A DNA stretch of 64,000 nt from Mycobacterium senriense (GCF_019668465.1 NZ_AP024828.1:4526001-4590000), one strand, 5' to 3'. Counted from the first letter of the stretch, positions 27,546 to 38,232 are shown. Numbers and translations are program-made. The notes: generated by a model from the sequence alone, not told the origin.

Positions 27546-29951
27546 GTGAGCCTAGAAACCCGCACCTCCGCGCCCACCGAATCTCCGCTCTCCGACGACG
27601 AACTCGCTCTGCTCGACAAGTATTGGCGCGCCGCCAATTATCTGTCGGTCGGGCAGATCTACCTCCTGGACAACCCGCTGCTCACCGAGCCGCTGACCAC
27701 CGAGCACGTCAAACCGCGGTTGCTGGGGCACTGGGGCACGACGCCCGGGCTCAACCTCGTCTACGCCCACCTGAACCGGATCATCCGCAACCGCGACGCC
27801 GACGTCATCTACGTGACCGGGCCGGGTCACGGCGGCCCCGGGCTGGTCGCCAACGCCTACCTGGAAGGCACCTACAGCGAGGTGTACACCGGCATCGAGG
27901 AGGACGCCGAAGGGCTGCGCAAGCTGTTCCGGCAGTTCTCCTTCCCCGGCGGCATCCCCAGCCACGTTGCGGCGCAGACGCCGGGATCCATCCACGAGGG
28001 CGGTGAGCTCGGCTACGCGCTGGTGCACGCCTACGGCGCGGCCCTGGACAACCCGTACCTGGTGGTGGCCTGCGTCGTCGGCGACGGCGAGGCCGAGACC
28101 GGGCCGCTGGCCGCCAGCTGGCACTCCAACAAGTTCCTCAACCCGGTGACCGACGGCGCCGTGCTGCCCATCCTGGCGCTCAACGGCTACAAGATCGCCA
28201 ACCCGACGGTGCTGGCCCGCATCCCGCACGACGAGCTGGAGTCGTTGTTGCGCGGCTATGGCTACCGGCCGATCACCGTCGCCGGGGACGACCCCGCCGA
28301 TGTGCACCGGCAACTGGCCGCCGCATTCGACGACGCCTTCGACGACATCGCGGCGATCCAGAGCGCGGCCCGCGGCGGCGGTGCGTCGCAACGACCGGTA
28401 TGGCCGATGATCGTGCTGCGCACGCCCAAGGGCTGGACCGGGCCCAAGGTGGTGGACGGCAAGAAGGTCGAGGGCACCTGGCGCTCGCATCAGGTGCCGC
28501 TGTCCGAGACGCACGACAATCCCGAGCACCGCGCCCAGCTGGAGGACTGGCTGCGCAGCTATGCGCCCGAGCAGCTCTTCGACGACAACGGCAGGCTGCG
28601 CGAGGAATTGCGGGCGCTGGCACCCAAAGGCGATCGCCGGATGAGCGCCAACCCGCACGCCAACGGCGGGCTGTTGCTGCACGATCTGGACCTGCCGGAC
28701 TTTCGCGACTACGCCGTGGCCGTCGAGCGGCCGGCGGCGGCCATGCACGAGGCCACCCGGGTGCTGGGCGCGTTCCTGCGCGACGTGATCGCCCGCAACC
28801 GGGACCGGTTCCGGCTGATGGGGCCCGACGAGACGGCTTCCAACCGGCTCGACGCCGTCTTCGGGTCGACCGACAAGGTGTGGCTTTCGGAGGTCGAACC
28901 CGACGACGAGCATTTGGCGCCCGACGGCCGGGTGATGGAGGTGCTCTCCGAGCACCTGTGCCAGGGCTGGCTGGAGGGCTATCTGCTGACCGGGCGGCAC
29001 GGGCTGTTCAACTGCTACGAAGCGTTCGTGCACATCGTCGACTCGATGCTCAACCAGCACGCGAAATGGCTTGCCACCAGCCGGGAATTGCCGTGGCGCC
29101 GGCCGATCGCGTCGCTCAACTATCTGCTCAGTTCGCACGTCTGGCGTCAGGACCACAACGGCGCGTCCCATCAGGACCCGGGCTTCATCGACCTCGTCGC
29201 CAACAAGCGCCCGGAGCTGACCCGCGTCTACCTGCCGCCGGACGGCAACACGCTGCTCTCGGTGGCCGATCACTGCCTGCGCAGCCGCGACTACATCAAC
29301 GTCATCGTCGCCGGCAAGCAGCCCGCGCTCGCCTACCTCGACATGGACGAGGCCATCGCGCACTGCACCCGCGGCCTGGGCATCTGGCCGTGGGCGAGCA
29401 CCGCCACCGACGAGCCCGATGTGGTGCTGGCCTGCGCCGGCGACATTCCCACGCTGGAGACCCTGGCCGCCGCCGATATCCTGCGCCGCGAGCTGCCGGA
29501 GCTGGGCGTCCGGGTGGTCAACGTCGTCGACCTGATGCGGCTGCAGCCGGATTCCGAGCACCCGCACGGCCTGCCGGACCGCGAGTTCGACGCGCTGTTC
29601 ACCCGCGACAAGCCGGTCATCTTCGCCTACCACGGCTATCCCTGGCTGATCCACCGGCTCACCTACAGCCGCACCAACCACGCGCACCTACACGTGCGTG
29701 GCTTCAAGGAGCGCGGCACCACGACCACGCCGTTCGACATGGTGATGCTCAACGATCTGGACCGCTTCCACCTGGTCATGGACGTCATCGACCGGGTGGA
29801 CGGGCTGGCCAGTCGCGCCGCCATGCTGCGGCAGCGGATGGCCGACGCCCGCCTCGCCGCGCGGATGTACACCCGCGAGCACGGTGAGGACGACCCGGAG
29901 ATCGCCGGCTGGACCTGGGAGTCGAGCGAGCAGAACGAACGCAGGCAGTGA
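27546..29951 (+). CDS. xpk: Xylulose-5-phosphate/fructose-6-phosphate phosphoketolase
   Basis: 801-aa TPP-dependent phosphoketolase making acetyl-phosphate from xylulose-5-P or fructose-6-P. Seen: [15 protein letters not shown] at the start, [20 protein letters not shown], the TPP/Mg motif [15 protein letters not shown], and [13 protein letters not shown] near the end. GTG 27546. M. tuberculosis has no phosphoketolase at this position, though other mycobacteria do. No acetate kinase lies next to it, so the fate of acetyl-P is open. The last 11 residues and the stop are part of a 60-bp duplicated unit. Confidence 0.95.
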   Translation: MSLETRTSAPTESPLSDDELALLDKYWRAANYLSVGQIYLLDNPLLTEPLTTEHVKPRLLGHWGTTPGLNLVYAHLNRIIRNRDADVIYVTGPGHGGPGLVANAYLEGTYSEVYTGIEEDAEGLRKLFRQFSFPGGIPSHVAAQTPGSIHEGGELGYALVHAYGAALDNPYLVVACVVGDGEAETGPLAASWHSNKFLNPVTDGAVLPILALNGYKIANPTVLARIPHDELESLLRGYGYRPITVAGDDPADVHRQLAAAFDDAFDDIAAIQSAARGGGASQRPVWPMIVLRTPKGWTGPKVVDGKKVEGTWRSHQVPLSETHDNPEHRAQLEDWLRSYAPEQLFDDNGRLREELRALAPKGDRRMSANPHANGGLLLHDLDLPDFRDYAVAVERPAAAMHEATRVLGAFLRDVIARNRDRFRLMGPDETASNRLDAVFGSTDKVWLSEVEPDDEHLAPDGRVMEVLSEHLCQGWLEGYLLTGRHGLFNCYEAFVHIVDSMLNQHAKWLATSRELPWRRPIASLNYLLSSHVWRQDHNGASHQDPGFIDLVANKRPELTRVYLPPDGNTLLSVADHCLRSRDYINVIVAGKQPALAYLDMDEAIAHCTRGLGIWPWASTATDEPDVVLACAGDIPTLETLAAADILRRELPELGVRVVNVVDLMRLQPDSEHPHGLPDREFDALFTRDKPVIFAYHGYPWLIHRLTYSRTNHAHLHVRGFKERGTTTTPFDMVMLNDLDRFHLVMDVIDRVDGLASRAAMLRQRMADARLAARMYTREHGEDDPEIAGWTWESSEQNERRQ

Positions 29952-30033
29952 TGGGAGCGAGACGACCCATCAGACTGGGAGTCGAGCGGGCAGAACGAAC
30001 GCAGGCAGTGATGGAGCGAGACGACCCATCGGA
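29915..30033. repeat. 60-bp tandem duplication over the xpk stop codon
   Basis: Unit 1 is 29915-29974 and unit 2 is 29975-30033. They differ by two substitutions and one deleted G. Unit 1 includes the last codons and TGA of xpk; unit 2 is non-coding. A partial third start (CTGGG at 30034) follows. High identity implies a recent duplication, possibly length-variable between strains. Confidence 0.85.
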
Positions 30034-30094
30034 CTGGGCCGCCGAGTGACGCGAGCAACCCGGGCGGTCCCGCCTGCGCCGGTAAACTGGTCGG

Positions 30095-30856
30095 ATGCCT
30101 GACGCCACCGGGACAGCCGATATCCACCCCGCGGTGTCCCAGCTCTCGGTGCTGCACCGATTCCGGATCCACCTCGACATCGGCGTCGTCGTCGTGGTGC
30201 TGGTGCTGACCAACCTGATCGCGCACTTCACCACCCCGTGGGCGAGCATCGCCACCGTGCCGGCCGCGGCGGTCGGGCTGGTCATTTTGATGCGCTGGCG
30301 CGGTCTGGGCTGGGCGGACCTCGGCCTGGGCCGCGAGCACTGGAAGCCCGGCATGGGCTACGCGCTGGCCGCGGTGGCCGTAGTCGCGTCGATGATCGCG
30401 CTGGGCGTGCTGCTGCCAGAGACCCGGCCGCTGTTCATGAACAACCGCTACGCCACGATCTCCGGGGCGATGATCGCCTCGATGGTCGTCATCCCACTGC
30501 AGACCGTCATCCCCGAGGAACTGGCCTTCCGGGGGGTCCTGCACTGCACGCTCAACCGGGCCTGGGGCTTCCGCGGTGTCGCGCTGGCGGGTTCGCTGTT
30601 GTTCGGGCTATGGCATGTCGCCACGTCGCTCGGGCTGACCAGCAGCAACGTTGGCTTCACCCGGATGTTCGGTGGCGGAATCGTGGGCATGATGGCTGGC
30701 GTGACCGGGGCCGTCCTGGCGACCGGGGCCGCCGGATTCGTCTTCAGCTGGCTGCGCCGGCGCAGCGGCAGCCTGATCGCACCCATCGCGTTGCACTGGT
30801 CGTTGAACGGGCTCGGCGCGCTGGCCGCCGCGCTGGTGTGGCACCTGTCCACCTGA
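30095..30856 (+). CDS. CPBP-family intramembrane metalloprotease (Rv1863c-like)
   Basis: 253-aa membrane protein with about seven hydrophobic segments. The CPBP/Abi signature is complete: PEELAFRGVLH (EExxxR), FGLWH, and a C-terminal His in ALHWSLNGL. Members cleave prenylated or membrane proteins, or have lost activity; no target is evident here. ATG 30095. It converges with adhA with a 7-bp gap. Confidence 0.85.
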   Translation: MPDATGTADIHPAVSQLSVLHRFRIHLDIGVVVVVLVLTNLIAHFTTPWASIATVPAAAVGLVILMRWRGLGWADLGLGREHWKPGMGYALAAVAVVASMIALGVLLPETRPLFMNNRYATISGAMIASMVVIPLQTVIPEELAFRGVLHCTLNRAWGFRGVALAGSLLFGLWHVATSLGLTSSNVGFTRMFGGGIVGMMAGVTGAVLATGAAGFVFSWLRRRSGSLIAPIALHWSLNGLGALAAALVWHLST

Positions 30857-30863
30857 CGCGGGA

Positions 30864-31892
30864 TCAGACCAGCAGCACCGCCGCGCCGGCGATGCGGCCC
30901 GCACTCAGATCCGCCAGCGCCCGATCGGCCTGCCCGAGCGGATATTCCGGCGTCGTCACCTCGATGTGGTGCTTGCCCGCGAAGTCCAGGAAGGCCCGCG
31001 CGTCCGCCCGGGTGTTGGACGTGACCGACCGGACCTGGCGTTCCTGGAACAGGTGACGCTGGTAGTTCAGGGCCGGGATATCGGACAGGTGAATCCCCGC
31101 GATCGCCAGGGTGCCGCCGCGGTCCAGCGCTTCCAGCGCGGGCAGCACCAGATCACCGACCGGGGCAAACAAAATCGCGGCATCCAGCGGCACCGGGGGC
31201 GGGTCGGCCGCACCCTGCGCCGACGCCGCGCCGAGGTCCAACGCCAGTTCCTGCGGCTTGATCCCACGGGTCATCACGTGCACCTCGGCGCCTTGCGCCA
31301 GCGCCACCTGCGCGGTGATGTGCGCGCTACCGCCGAAGCCGTAGAGCCCCAGGCGGCCACCGGGCGGCAGCTCGGCGCGCTGTAGCGAGCGGTAGCCGAT
31401 GATGCCCGCACACAACAAAGGTGCGAGCTCGCTGTCGCTGTAGCCGCTCGGCAAGGGGTGGGCGAAAGCGGCCGGGACCGTGGCGAATTCGGCGTAACCG
31501 CCGTCGGCGTCCCAGCCGGTGTAACGGGAATCGGGGCATAGGTTTTCGTCGCCGCGACGGCAGTAGGTGCACACGCCGCAGGTGTGGCGAAGCCAGGCGA
31601 TGCCCACCCGGTCTCCCACCCGGAATTCGTCGCCCGCCTGATCACCCATCCTGATGACCTCGCCGACCACCTCATGACCGGGAGTTACCCCGGCGCGGTG
31701 CACGGGCAGGTCGCCTTCGGTGACGTGCAGGTCGGTGCGGCACACGCCGCATGCGTGCACCGCCACCAACAGTTCGGCGGGGCCGGGGTGCGGCACCTCG
31801 GCGGTGACTCGCTCCAGTGGACCGGTGTTCATCGGCCCGGGCCGACGCACGCGCCAGGCGCGCATTGCCGTGGTGGTCACCGGTGGAGGCAT
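30864..31892 (-). CDS. adhA: Zinc-binding alcohol dehydrogenase AdhA
   Basis: 342-aa medium-chain, zinc-dependent alcohol dehydrogenase, orthologue of Rv1862. Catalytic zinc ligands are in [11 protein letters not shown] and TPGHEVVGE; the structural zinc lobe Cys set is [15 protein letters not shown]. The Rossmann segment is [23 protein letters not shown] 31892 is used; an in-frame TTG one codon earlier and an ATG at 31862 are alternatives. It is 47 bp downstream of the GlsB-like gene, so possibly co-transcribed. Confidence 0.93.
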   Translation of the reverse strand: MPPPVTTTAMRAWRVRRPGPMNTGPLERVTAEVPHPGPAELLVAVHACGVCRTDLHVTEGDLPVHRAGVTPGHEVVGEVIRMGDQAGDEFRVGDRVGIAWLRHTCGVCTYCRRGDENLCPDSRYTGWDADGGYAEFATVPAAFAHPLPSGYSDSELAPLLCAGIIGYRSLQRAELPPGGRLGLYGFGGSAHITAQVALAQGAEVHVMTRGIKPQELALDLGAASAQGAADPPPVPLDAAILFAPVGDLVLPALEALDRGGTLAIAGIHLSDIPALNYQRHLFQERQVRSVTSNTRADARAFLDFAGKHHIEVTTPEYPLGQADRALADLSAGRIAGAAVLLV

Positions 31893-31939
31893 CAATCCAT
31901 CATGCCGCTAACCACCACGGCCGCAACGCCTTAAGCCGG

Positions 31940-32242
31940 TTAGGTCCTGTGGCGCACCAGGCCGACGACCCAGAGCAGAAGGAGGGCTCCGAGCAGTGCG
32001 GTGAAGAAGGTGAAGATCAGGCCACCACCCGCGGTGTTGACGAAGAAGCTCAGGATGAACCCGCCGATCAACGCGCCGACAATTCCGATGACGATGTCCA
32101 TCAGGATGCCGGCACCGCTACCGCGGATGATCCGGCTGGCGATCGCGCCCGCCAGACCGCCGATGATGATGTAGCCGATCCAGCCGACGCTGGTCAGCGT
32201 CGAGGAGCGGGCCAGATATTCGGTAGCAGCAATGACGTACAT
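31940..32242 (-). CDS. GlsB/YeaQ/YmgE-type small membrane protein (Rv1861 orthologue)
   Basis: 100-aa very hydrophobic protein with three predicted membrane helices. IGYIIIGGLAGAIASRIIRG followed by MDIVIGIVGALIGGFI is the transglycosylase-associated/GlsB signature, linked to general stress in other bacteria. Function in mycobacteria unknown. AAGGAG lies just upstream of ATG 32242. It stands between apa (upstream) and adhA (downstream). Confidence 0.85.
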   Translation of the reverse strand: MYVIAATEYLARSSTLTSVGWIGYIIIGGLAGAIASRIIRGSGAGILMDIVIGIVGALIGGFILSFFVNTAGGGLIFTFFTALLGALLLLWVVGLVRHRT

Positions 32243-32268
32243 GGAAGACTCCTTGCAATCGCTGGCAA

Positions 32269-32289
32269 GGCCCAGCTATTTGCTGGGCC
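32269..32289. terminator. Stem-loop between apa and the GlsB-like gene
   Basis: GGCCCAGC-tattt-GCTGGGCC, a perfect 8-bp stem with a 5-nt loop, 27 bp upstream of the GlsB-like start and 100 bp after the apa stop. Probably the apa terminator, lacking a T-tract as is common in mycobacteria. Confidence 0.5.
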
Positions 32290-32388
32290 GTCATCTCGGT
32301 ATACCCAGTTTGGGTCACGAAATGAGTGCCGAATTGGAGACGGTTGACCAGTCGGTTTCGGGTAGGAGCGCGCCGGCGAGCGGCGCGG

Positions 32389-33510
32389 TCAGGCCGAGAA
32401 GGTCTGCTGCGGCGTCGGTGTGGGCGTCGGGCTGACCCCGGAGGAGGCCGGCGCACCACCGGGAACCGGCGCGGGTGCCCCGGGCGCCGCCGGAGCAGCG
32501 GGCGCGGGTGCCCCCGGCGCCGCCGGAGCAGCGGGAGCCGGTGCCGGCGCGCCGGGAGCAGGCGCCGTTCCAGGGGCACCCGGTGCTGTTCCCGGCGCCC
32601 CCGGCGCCGCGGGGACGCCTGGAGCGGCCGGCGGTGTCCACGCCTGGATCGACTCGGTGAGCGCCTTGGCCGCGCCCCGGTCCACCGGGTCGTTCGAGGT
32701 TCCGAGCCACACCACGAACCAGCGTTGGGCGGTCCCACCGTTGGCGGAACCGATGACGCCCGTCCAGATCTGGCCGTTGGGCTTGGACGCATCGCTGAAC
32801 TTGACTTCGTAGTACGAGGCGCTGCCGGTGCTTCCGTTGCTCCCGTTGAGCGGAGTGGCGTCCTGGTTGATCCGGGTGCCGGGATAGGGCATGAAGAACT
32901 CGCCCATGTCCGAGCCCAGCCGCACCGCGGCCTTGGCATTGTTGGCTTCCGCACTGGCATAGAGCTTTTGGTCCAGGCGACCCATCACGATGCGGGTGTC
33001 GTTGGCGACCGCTGGTGGCTGGTCGGGCGCCGGCGGCGGACCGGTGACCTTGCTCAGCAGCGCCGAGCCGTAGTCGAGGTGCGACGCGTCCGACTCCACC
33101 CAGCCGGCCGGCAGGACGTAGCTGAATCCCCCGACCGCGTTGGTGATCCGCCCGGCGTTCGGGTCGGCCGGTGGAGGCGGCGGCGCATTCGGGTCGACCG
33201 GCGGCGGCGGTGCCCCGTTGGGGTTGGCCGGCGGCGGGACCGCGTTGGGGTTGGCCGCCGGCGGGACTGCGTTGGGATCACCCGGTGCCGGTTGCCCATT
33301 CGGCGCCTGGGCCGCGGGCGGCGCGTTGGTCGCCGGCGCCCCCGGCGGGGCCGCGGCCGTGGTCGGCGGGACCGGGGTCGGCACCTCGGGATCGGCGCTG
33401 GAACTCGCGGGCAACGCGATGGCGACTGCGCTGGCACCGGTCACCGTGGTGATCGCCAGCGTCGTCCACAGTCCTTTGCGACGGGTCGAAGTCGGATCCA
33501 CCTGCTCCAT
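32389..33510 (-). CDS. apa: Alanine- and proline-rich secreted antigen Apa / FAP
   Basis: 373-aa secreted mannosylated adhesin (Rv1860; also called ModD or fibronectin-attachment protein). N-terminal signal peptide ([20 protein letters not shown], cleavage near ASSSADP). Residues 40-120 are Pro/Ala rich with DPNA/NPNA repeats, and a globular domain spans about 125-285 ([20 protein letters not shown]). The Pro/Ala tail includes a tandem 11-residue repeat encoded by two 33-bp units (32471-32536). It sits 122 bp downstream of modC in the same direction, the usual mycobacterial arrangement, but has no evident transport role. Confidence 0.95.
   Translation of the reverse strand: MEQVDPTSTRRKGLWTTLAITTVTGASAVAIALPASSSADPEVPTPVPPTTAAAPPGAPATNAPPAAQAPNGQPAPGDPNAVPPAANPNAVPPPANPNGAPPPPVDPNAPPPPPADPNAGRITNAVGGFSYVLPAGWVESDASHLDYGSALLSKVTGPPPAPDQPPAVANDTRIVMGRLDQKLYASAEANNAKAAVRLGSDMGEFFMPYPGTRINQDATPLNGSNGSTGSASYYEVKFSDASKPNGQIWTGVIGSANGGTAQRWFVVWLGTSNDPVDRGAAKALTESIQAWTPPAAPGVPAAPGAPGTAPGAPGTAPAPGAPAPAPAAPAAPGAPAPAAPAAPGAPAPVPGGAPASSGVSPTPTPTPQQTFSA
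32471..32536. repeat. 33-bp tandem repeat inside apa
   Basis: Two near-identical 33-bp units (32471-32503, 32504-32536) encode an Ala/Pro 11-mer in the C-terminal tail of Apa. Copy number may vary between strains. Confidence 0.65.
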
Positions 33511-33632
33511 GGCGACGAACCTACCGTGTTACCGCTGTGACGCAAGGATGCATTGCGGACTAATGCGGTGCGGATTTACCGATGTTGCCAATGTGCAATC
33601 TTTTCGAGGGTGCGACGCGCGCACTCAGCGCC

Positions 33633-34730
33633 TCACCGCGCGGCGGAATATAGCGCCACCTCGTGGGCCTTGACCGAGAACCACACTCGATCCCCGGGCA
33701 CCAGTTGCAGCTCGGATGCGGCGTCGACGGTGATCTCCGCGGCGAGGCCCGGGGCACCGTTGGGTTGCTGCGCGCCACGCACCCACACGGCCGCCCCGCG
33801 GACATCCATCTCGGCCACGGTGACCTCAACGGTGTTGCGGGGGCTGCCGTGCGGGCGATCCCGGTAGACGGCCACGGCCGTCGGCGGGAACACCGCGATC
33901 GCATGCTGGTCCGGCGCCACGACGCCCCCCGGCGGTGCCGCATGCCAGCGGTCGCCGGACGCCGCGCGCAGCGAGCCGTCGCGGTCGACGGTTCCGTTCA
34001 CCAGGTTGATGCCCGCGATGCGGGCCGCGAAATGACTGCGGGGTGCGGTGAGAACCTCAGGCACCGGGCCGACTTCGGCGATCCTGCCGGATTCCAGCAC
34101 CAGGACGCGATCGGCCAGGGTGAACACGTCCAGCAGGTCGTGGGTGACCAGGATCGCCGCGCAGCCGATGCGGGTGATGATTTTGCGCAACACCGCCCGG
34201 ATCGCCGCGGCGGCGGCGACGTCGAGCCCGGCCAGAGGTTCGTCGAGTAACAACACGTCGGGTTCGGCCGCCAGTGCCCGGGCGATTGCGACCCGCTGGG
34301 CCTGCCCGCCGGAAAGCTGTCGCGGTTTCCGGTCGGCGAAGCGCTCGGCGTCCACCTCGCGCAGCCAGCGCAGCGCGGTCGCCTCCCGGGCGGCGCGAGT
34401 CGGGCGCCGCCTCGCGCGCCGACTGTGCGGACCGAACGCGACATTGGCGGCAACGCTCATGTGCGGGAACAGCAACGCGTCCTGCAGTAGCAGCCCGACC
34501 CGGCGGTCGTGCGTCGCCACATCTATCCCGGCCGCGGTGTCGGTCAAGATCCGGTCCCCCAGCCGCACCACTCCGTCGTCCGGTCGAAGGAGCCCCGCGA
34601 TGACATGCAGGACGGTCGATTTGCCCGCGCCGTTGGGGCCGAGCACCGCGAGCAGCTCGCCCGCGGACACGGAGAACTCCACGTCCACATGGCGATCCGA
34701 GACGGCCGCGCGCAGCTGCAGTTCGCTCAT
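33633..34730 (-). CDS. modC: Molybdate ABC transporter ATPase ModC
   Basis: 365-aa ABC ATPase, orthologue of Rv1859. Walker [10 protein letters not shown], signature [16 protein letters not shown], Walker [14 protein letters not shown] and H-loop ILVTHDLLD are all intact. A C-terminal TOBE domain (about 295-365) may bind molybdate and tune activity. ATG 34730 overlaps the modB stop in an ATGA, showing translational coupling within modABC. Confidence 0.96.
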   Translation of the reverse strand: MSELQLRAAVSDRHVDVEFSVSAGELLAVLGPNGAGKSTVLHVIAGLLRPDDGVVRLGDRILTDTAAGIDVATHDRRVGLLLQDALLFPHMSVAANVAFGPHSRRARRRPTRAAREATALRWLREVDAERFADRKPRQLSGGQAQRVAIARALAAEPDVLLLDEPLAGLDVAAAAAIRAVLRKIITRIGCAAILVTHDLLDVFTLADRVLVLESGRIAEVGPVPEVLTAPRSHFAARIAGINLVNGTVDRDGSLRAASGDRWHAAPPGGVVAPDQHAIAVFPPTAVAVYRDRPHGSPRNTVEVTVAEMDVRGAAVWVRGAQQPNGAPGLAAEITVDAASELQLVPGDRVWFSVKAHEVALYSAAR

Positions 34731-35521
34731 GTTTGCCCGGTGCCGGTCAGCCGGCGAGTACCCAGGCCCAAGACCACCAGGGCCGCCACCACCACCAACA
34801 GGATCGATAGTGCCACAGCGGCATTGGCGTCGGTCACCCGTTGCAGATAGATCTCCAGCGGCAGCGTGCGGGTCACCCCCTGCCGAGATCCGGCGAACGT
34901 CAGCGTCGCGCCGAATTCGCCCAGCGAGCGGGCGAAGGCCAGCACCGCGCCCGACGCCACACCCGGCAATAGCAGCGGCAGGGTGACGCGCCACCAGACG
35001 ACGCTCGGGCGCGCCCCCAGCGTCGCGGCCACCAGCTCGAAGTCGGCCCCTGCGGTGCGCGCGGCGCCCTCCAGGGAAATCACCAGAAATGGCAGCGAAA
35101 CGAACGTCTGGGCCAGCACCACGGCGGTCGTGCTGAACGCGATGCTGACCCCGGCGGCTTCCAGGTACCGGCCGAGCAGCCCGAGCCGGCCGAACGCGTA
35201 CAGCAACACGATTCCGCCCACCACGGGCGGCAGCACCAGCGGCAGCAGGATCAGCGGCCGCAGCAACCGGATCACGCGCGCCGCGCTGCGCGCCAGCACG
35301 AGCGCCATCGGCACCCCCAGAGCCAGGCACAGCACCGTGCTGGCGGCGGCGGTCTTCAGGCTCAGCAACAACGCTGTCCGCGACGACGGGCTGCTGATCA
35401 GCGACCCGAAATGCGGCCAGTCGACCTTGACCGCGATGGCCAGCAACGGCAGCACCACGAAGACGGTCCCGACTGCGGCGGGGACGTACACCCAGCGGGG
35501 CAGACCCGTCGGCCGGTGCAT
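34727..35521 (-). CDS. modB: Molybdate ABC transporter permease ModB
   Basis: 264-aa permease with about six membrane helices and the EAA-loop sequence [21 protein letters not shown]. Same length as Rv1858. ATG 35521 ([14 protein letters not shown]) lies 8 bp after the modA stop, and its stop overlaps the modC start by 4 bp. Confidence 0.95.
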   Translation of the reverse strand: MHRPTGLPRWVYVPAAVGTVFVVLPLLAIAVKVDWPHFGSLISSPSSRTALLLSLKTAAASTVLCLALGVPMALVLARSAARVIRLLRPLILLPLVLPPVVGGIVLLYAFGRLGLLGRYLEAAGVSIAFSTTAVVLAQTFVSLPFLVISLEGAARTAGADFELVAATLGARPSVVWWRVTLPLLLPGVASGAVLAFARSLGEFGATLTFAGSRQGVTRTLPLEIYLQRVTDANAAVALSILLVVVAALVVLGLGTRRLTGTGQT

Positions 35522-35529
35522 GGTCGGCG

Positions 35530-36309
35530 TCAGGGTTTCGCGAAGCCCGCTTGGGCCAGGATCTGCTGCCCGGTCGGTGACGTCACCAGGTCGACGAACT
35601 TCTGCGCCTGCGCGGTGAGCGGCGCGTTCTTCAGCACGCCGATGGGATAGACGTTCACCGCGCTGGCGGCCTCCGGGAACTGCACGGTCGCGACCTTGCT
35701 GCCGGCGGACTTGGCGTCGGTGACGTAGACCAGCGCGGCGTCGGCCTGGCCGCTGGTGACCTTGTTGAGGGCGTCGGTCACGCTGAGTTCCTCGCTGACG
35801 GGGTTGAGGCGTACCCCGGTGCTGTCCTCGACGCGGTGTGTCGCCGCCCCGCACGGCACCGGCTGCTGGCAGGTCACCACGTTGAGGCCGGGCCTGGCCA
35901 GGTCGGCGAAGGAGCCGATCTTCTTCGGGTTGCCCGGCGCGGTGACGATGACCAGGGTGTTGGACGCGAAGTTCGTCGGATTGCCGTTCAGCAGGCCGGC
36001 CTTGCTGACGGTGTCCATCTGCGCGGTGTCGGCCGAAGCGAACACGTCGGCCGTCGCGCCCTGCGTCAGCTGGGTCGCCAGGTCGGAGGAGCCGGCGAAC
36101 TCGAAGTCGACGCCGACGCCCGGATTCTGGTTCTTGAACTGCTGGCTGATCTGGGTGAACGACGGCTTGAGCGACGCCGCGGCGAACACCATGACCTTGC
36201 CGCCGGAAGTCGACGAGGTCTGCGAGGAGGGCGACTTCGAACCACACCCGATCAGGCCTGCCATCAGCACGGTCGAAATTAGAGCGGCCAGGATCCCGAT
36301 CCGACGCAT
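35530..36309 (-). CDS. modA: Molybdate-binding lipoprotein ModA
   Basis: 259-aa periplasm-side substrate-binding protein (Rv1857). N-terminal lipoprotein signal with lipobox LIGC (Cys22), then [23 protein letters not shown] and a C-terminal [19 protein letters not shown], all typical of ModA/AlgQ-type binders. First gene of modABC. Divergent from the degenerate SDR across 182 bp, which should hold the operon promoter. Confidence 0.95.
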   Translation of the reverse strand: MRRIGILAALISTVLMAGLIGCGSKSPSSQTSSTSGGKVMVFAAASLKPSFTQISQQFKNQNPGVGVDFEFAGSSDLATQLTQGATADVFASADTAQMDTVSKAGLLNGNPTNFASNTLVIVTAPGNPKKIGSFADLARPGLNVVTCQQPVPCGAATHRVEDSTGVRLNPVSEELSVTDALNKVTSGQADAALVYVTDAKSAGSKVATVQFPEAASAVNVYPIGVLKNAPLTAQAQKFVDLVTSPTGQQILAQAGFAKP

Positions 36310-36491
36310 GGATGCACCCTAGCCCGCCGATGATGCGGTCCGCTCGGCTGTTGAATCGCCGCAAGAAAGTGGCGCCCGAATAGTTACGCAAATGATCCGC
36401 GCGTCGAGTCGGCGTAAGTTTCGCCGACTAGCTACTGTCCAGTAACATAGGTGGGAATTGATGCCATAACGCGCGTGAACACGAGGAGGTC

Positions 36492-37169
36492 ATGGCAGTG
36501 GAGGTGCTGGTTACCGGCGGAGACACGGACCTGGGGCGCACGGTGGCCGAGAGCTTCCGCGATGACGGCCACAAGGTGACCCTGGTGGGCGCACGCAAGA
36601 GCGAACTGGAGATCGCCGCGAAGGAGCTCGAGGTCGAGGCGATCGTCTGCGACACCACCGACCCGGCCAGCCTCGAAGAAGCCCGTCCGCTGTTCCCGCA
36701 TCATCTGGACACCATCGTCAACGTGCCGGCCCCCATCTGGGACGCCGGCGACCCGCGCACGTATTCGATCGCCGACACGGCCAACGCCTGGCGCAATGCC
36801 CTTGACGCGACGGTGCTTTCGGCAGTGTTGACCGTGCAGGCCGTGGGTGATCACCTGCGCTCGGGCGGCTCCATCATCAGTCTGGTGCCCGAGAACCCGC
36901 CGTCGGGCAGCGCCGACGCGGCCATAAAGGCCACGCTCTCGAACTGGACCGCCGGGCAGGCGGGCATTTTCGGCACCCGCGGAATCACGGTCAACGTGGT
37001 GGCGAGTGGGCGCAGCGCCGAGGCCGGCTATGACGGGCTGTCCCGCACACCTGCGCCGGTGGCCGCGGAGGCCGCCCGGTTGGCGTTGTTCCTGACCACG
37101 TCGGCGGCTCGCCACATCACCGGGCAGACGCTGCATGTGAGTCACGGCGCGCTGGCGCGTTTCGCCTGA
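36492..37169 (+). CDS. Degenerate short-chain dehydrogenase (Rv1856c orthologue)
   Basis: 225-aa SDR-fold protein. The cofactor loop is altered (TGGDTDLG rather than TGxxxGxG). The catalytic Ser survives in SIISLVPEN, but four residues before the conserved Lys (DAAIKATLS) there is Asp where Tyr is required. Classical oxidoreductase chemistry is therefore unlikely; a binding or regulatory role is possible. GAGGAGG precedes ATG 36492. The LLM gene follows after 52 bp. Confidence 0.85.
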   Translation: MAVEVLVTGGDTDLGRTVAESFRDDGHKVTLVGARKSELEIAAKELEVEAIVCDTTDPASLEEARPLFPHHLDTIVNVPAPIWDAGDPRTYSIADTANAWRNALDATVLSAVLTVQAVGDHLRSGGSIISLVPENPPSGSADAAIKATLSNWTAGQAGIFGTRGITVNVVASGRSAEAGYDGLSRTPAPVAAEAARLALFLTTSAARHITGQTLHVSHGALARFA

Positions 37170-37221
37170 GGCGTAGCGCGCACCCTTCTCCGGGGCCGGG
37201 CCGATCGCTACGGTAAATCCC

Positions 37222-38139
37222 GTGGCTATTCGACTCGGTCTGCAGATTCCCAACTTCTCCTACGGCACCGGGGTTGAGCAACTCTTCCCCACCGTCATCG
37301 CCCAAGCCCGCGAAGCCGAATCCGCCGGATTTGATTCGGTTTTCGTGATGGACCATCTTTACCAACTGCCCGTGTTGGGAACCCCCGATCAACCGATGCT
37401 GGAGGCCTACACCGCCCTGGGGGCGCTGGCCACCGCCACCGAGCGGGTGCAGTTGGGCACGCTGGTCACCGGCAACACGTATCGCAACCCAGCCCTGCTG
37501 GCCAAAATCATCACCACGCTGGACGTGGTGAGCCAGGGCCGGGCGATCCTCGGGATCGGCACCGGCTGGTTCCAGCTCGAGCACGATCAGCTGGGCTTCG
37601 AATTCGGCACCTTCACCGACAGGTTCAACCGGCTCGACGAGGCCCTGCAAATCATCCTGCCGATGATCAAGGGCGAGCGGGCCACCTTCTCGGGCAAGTG
37701 GTATCAAGCCAGCGAGGCATTCGCCAATCCTCGCTTCCGGGACCACATTCCGCTGATGATCGGCGGCAGCGGCGAGAAGAAGACGATCCCGCTCGCCGCA
37801 CGGCATTTCGACCATCTCAACGTGATCGCCGGTTTCGACGAGCTGCCGCGCAAGCTGGATGCGGTGCGGCGGGCCTGCGCCGAGGTGGGCCGCGACCCCG
37901 CAACCCTGGAGACCAGCACGCTGACCACGGTGCTGATCGACGAAAACGCGAGCCTCGACCAGCTTCCCGCTGACATGACGCAGCGCGCGGTGGTCGGCAC
38001 ACCGGATTCGATCGCCGATCAGATCAAGACCAAGGTGATCGACGCGGGCGTCGACGGCGTGATCATCAACCTGCCCTTCTACACGCCCGGCGTCATCGAG
38101 GCGGCCGGCGCAGCGCTGCGTCCGCTCGTGGGACTGTAG
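37222..38139 (+). CDS. LLM-class F420-dependent oxidoreductase (Rv1855c orthologue)
   Basis: 305-aa TIM-barrel LLM oxidoreductase. RLGLQIPNFSYGTGVEQL, FDSVFVMDHLYQLP, LGTLVTGNTYRNPALLAK, LGIGTGWFQLEH and IPLMIGGSGEKKTI are the typical TIGR03560-like F420-binding segments. Substrate unknown. GTG 37222 matches the family N-terminus. Probably co-transcribed with the preceding degenerate SDR. Confidence 0.88.
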   Translation: MAIRLGLQIPNFSYGTGVEQLFPTVIAQAREAESAGFDSVFVMDHLYQLPVLGTPDQPMLEAYTALGALATATERVQLGTLVTGNTYRNPALLAKIITTLDVVSQGRAILGIGTGWFQLEHDQLGFEFGTFTDRFNRLDEALQIILPMIKGERATFSGKWYQASEAFANPRFRDHIPLMIGGSGEKKTIPLAARHFDHLNVIAGFDELPRKLDAVRRACAEVGRDPATLETSTLTTVLIDENASLDQLPADMTQRAVVGTPDSIADQIKTKVIDAGVDGVIINLPFYTPGVIEAAGAALRPLVGL

Positions 38140-38180
38140 GGATTTCGGGGCCGCAGCCGACCGGTCGGGCGAACATGACG

Positions 38181-38211
38181 AGTATCACGTTCGATGACCA
38201 GCAGTGATACT
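38181..38211. promoter_or_regulatory. Inverted repeat upstream of ndh
   Basis: AGTATCAC (38181-38188) and GTGATACT (38204-38211) form an 8-bp-arm inverted repeat with a 15-nt spacer, about 115 bp before ndh. Possible regulator site. Confidence 0.4.
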
Positions 38212-38216
38212 GGTGC

Positions 38217-38232
38217 TGTGTTTGATTACACA
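38217..38232. promoter_or_regulatory. CRP-like site upstream of ndh
   Basis: TGTGTTTGATTACACA has the TGTGN-N6-NCACA geometry of mycobacterial CRP sites (consensus TGTGA-N6-TCACA). It is centred about 101 bp upstream of the ndh ATG. cAMP-CRP control of ndh is plausible but unproven. Confidence 0.4.

Noticed and set aside
27552..29687. 711-codon minus-strand open frame opposite phosphoketolase
   Set aside because: Antisense shadow of a strongly conserved enzyme.
32471..32536. Repeat array as a CRISPR candidate
   Set aside because: Only two units, in frame within the Pro/Ala tail of Apa; no spacers or cas genes.
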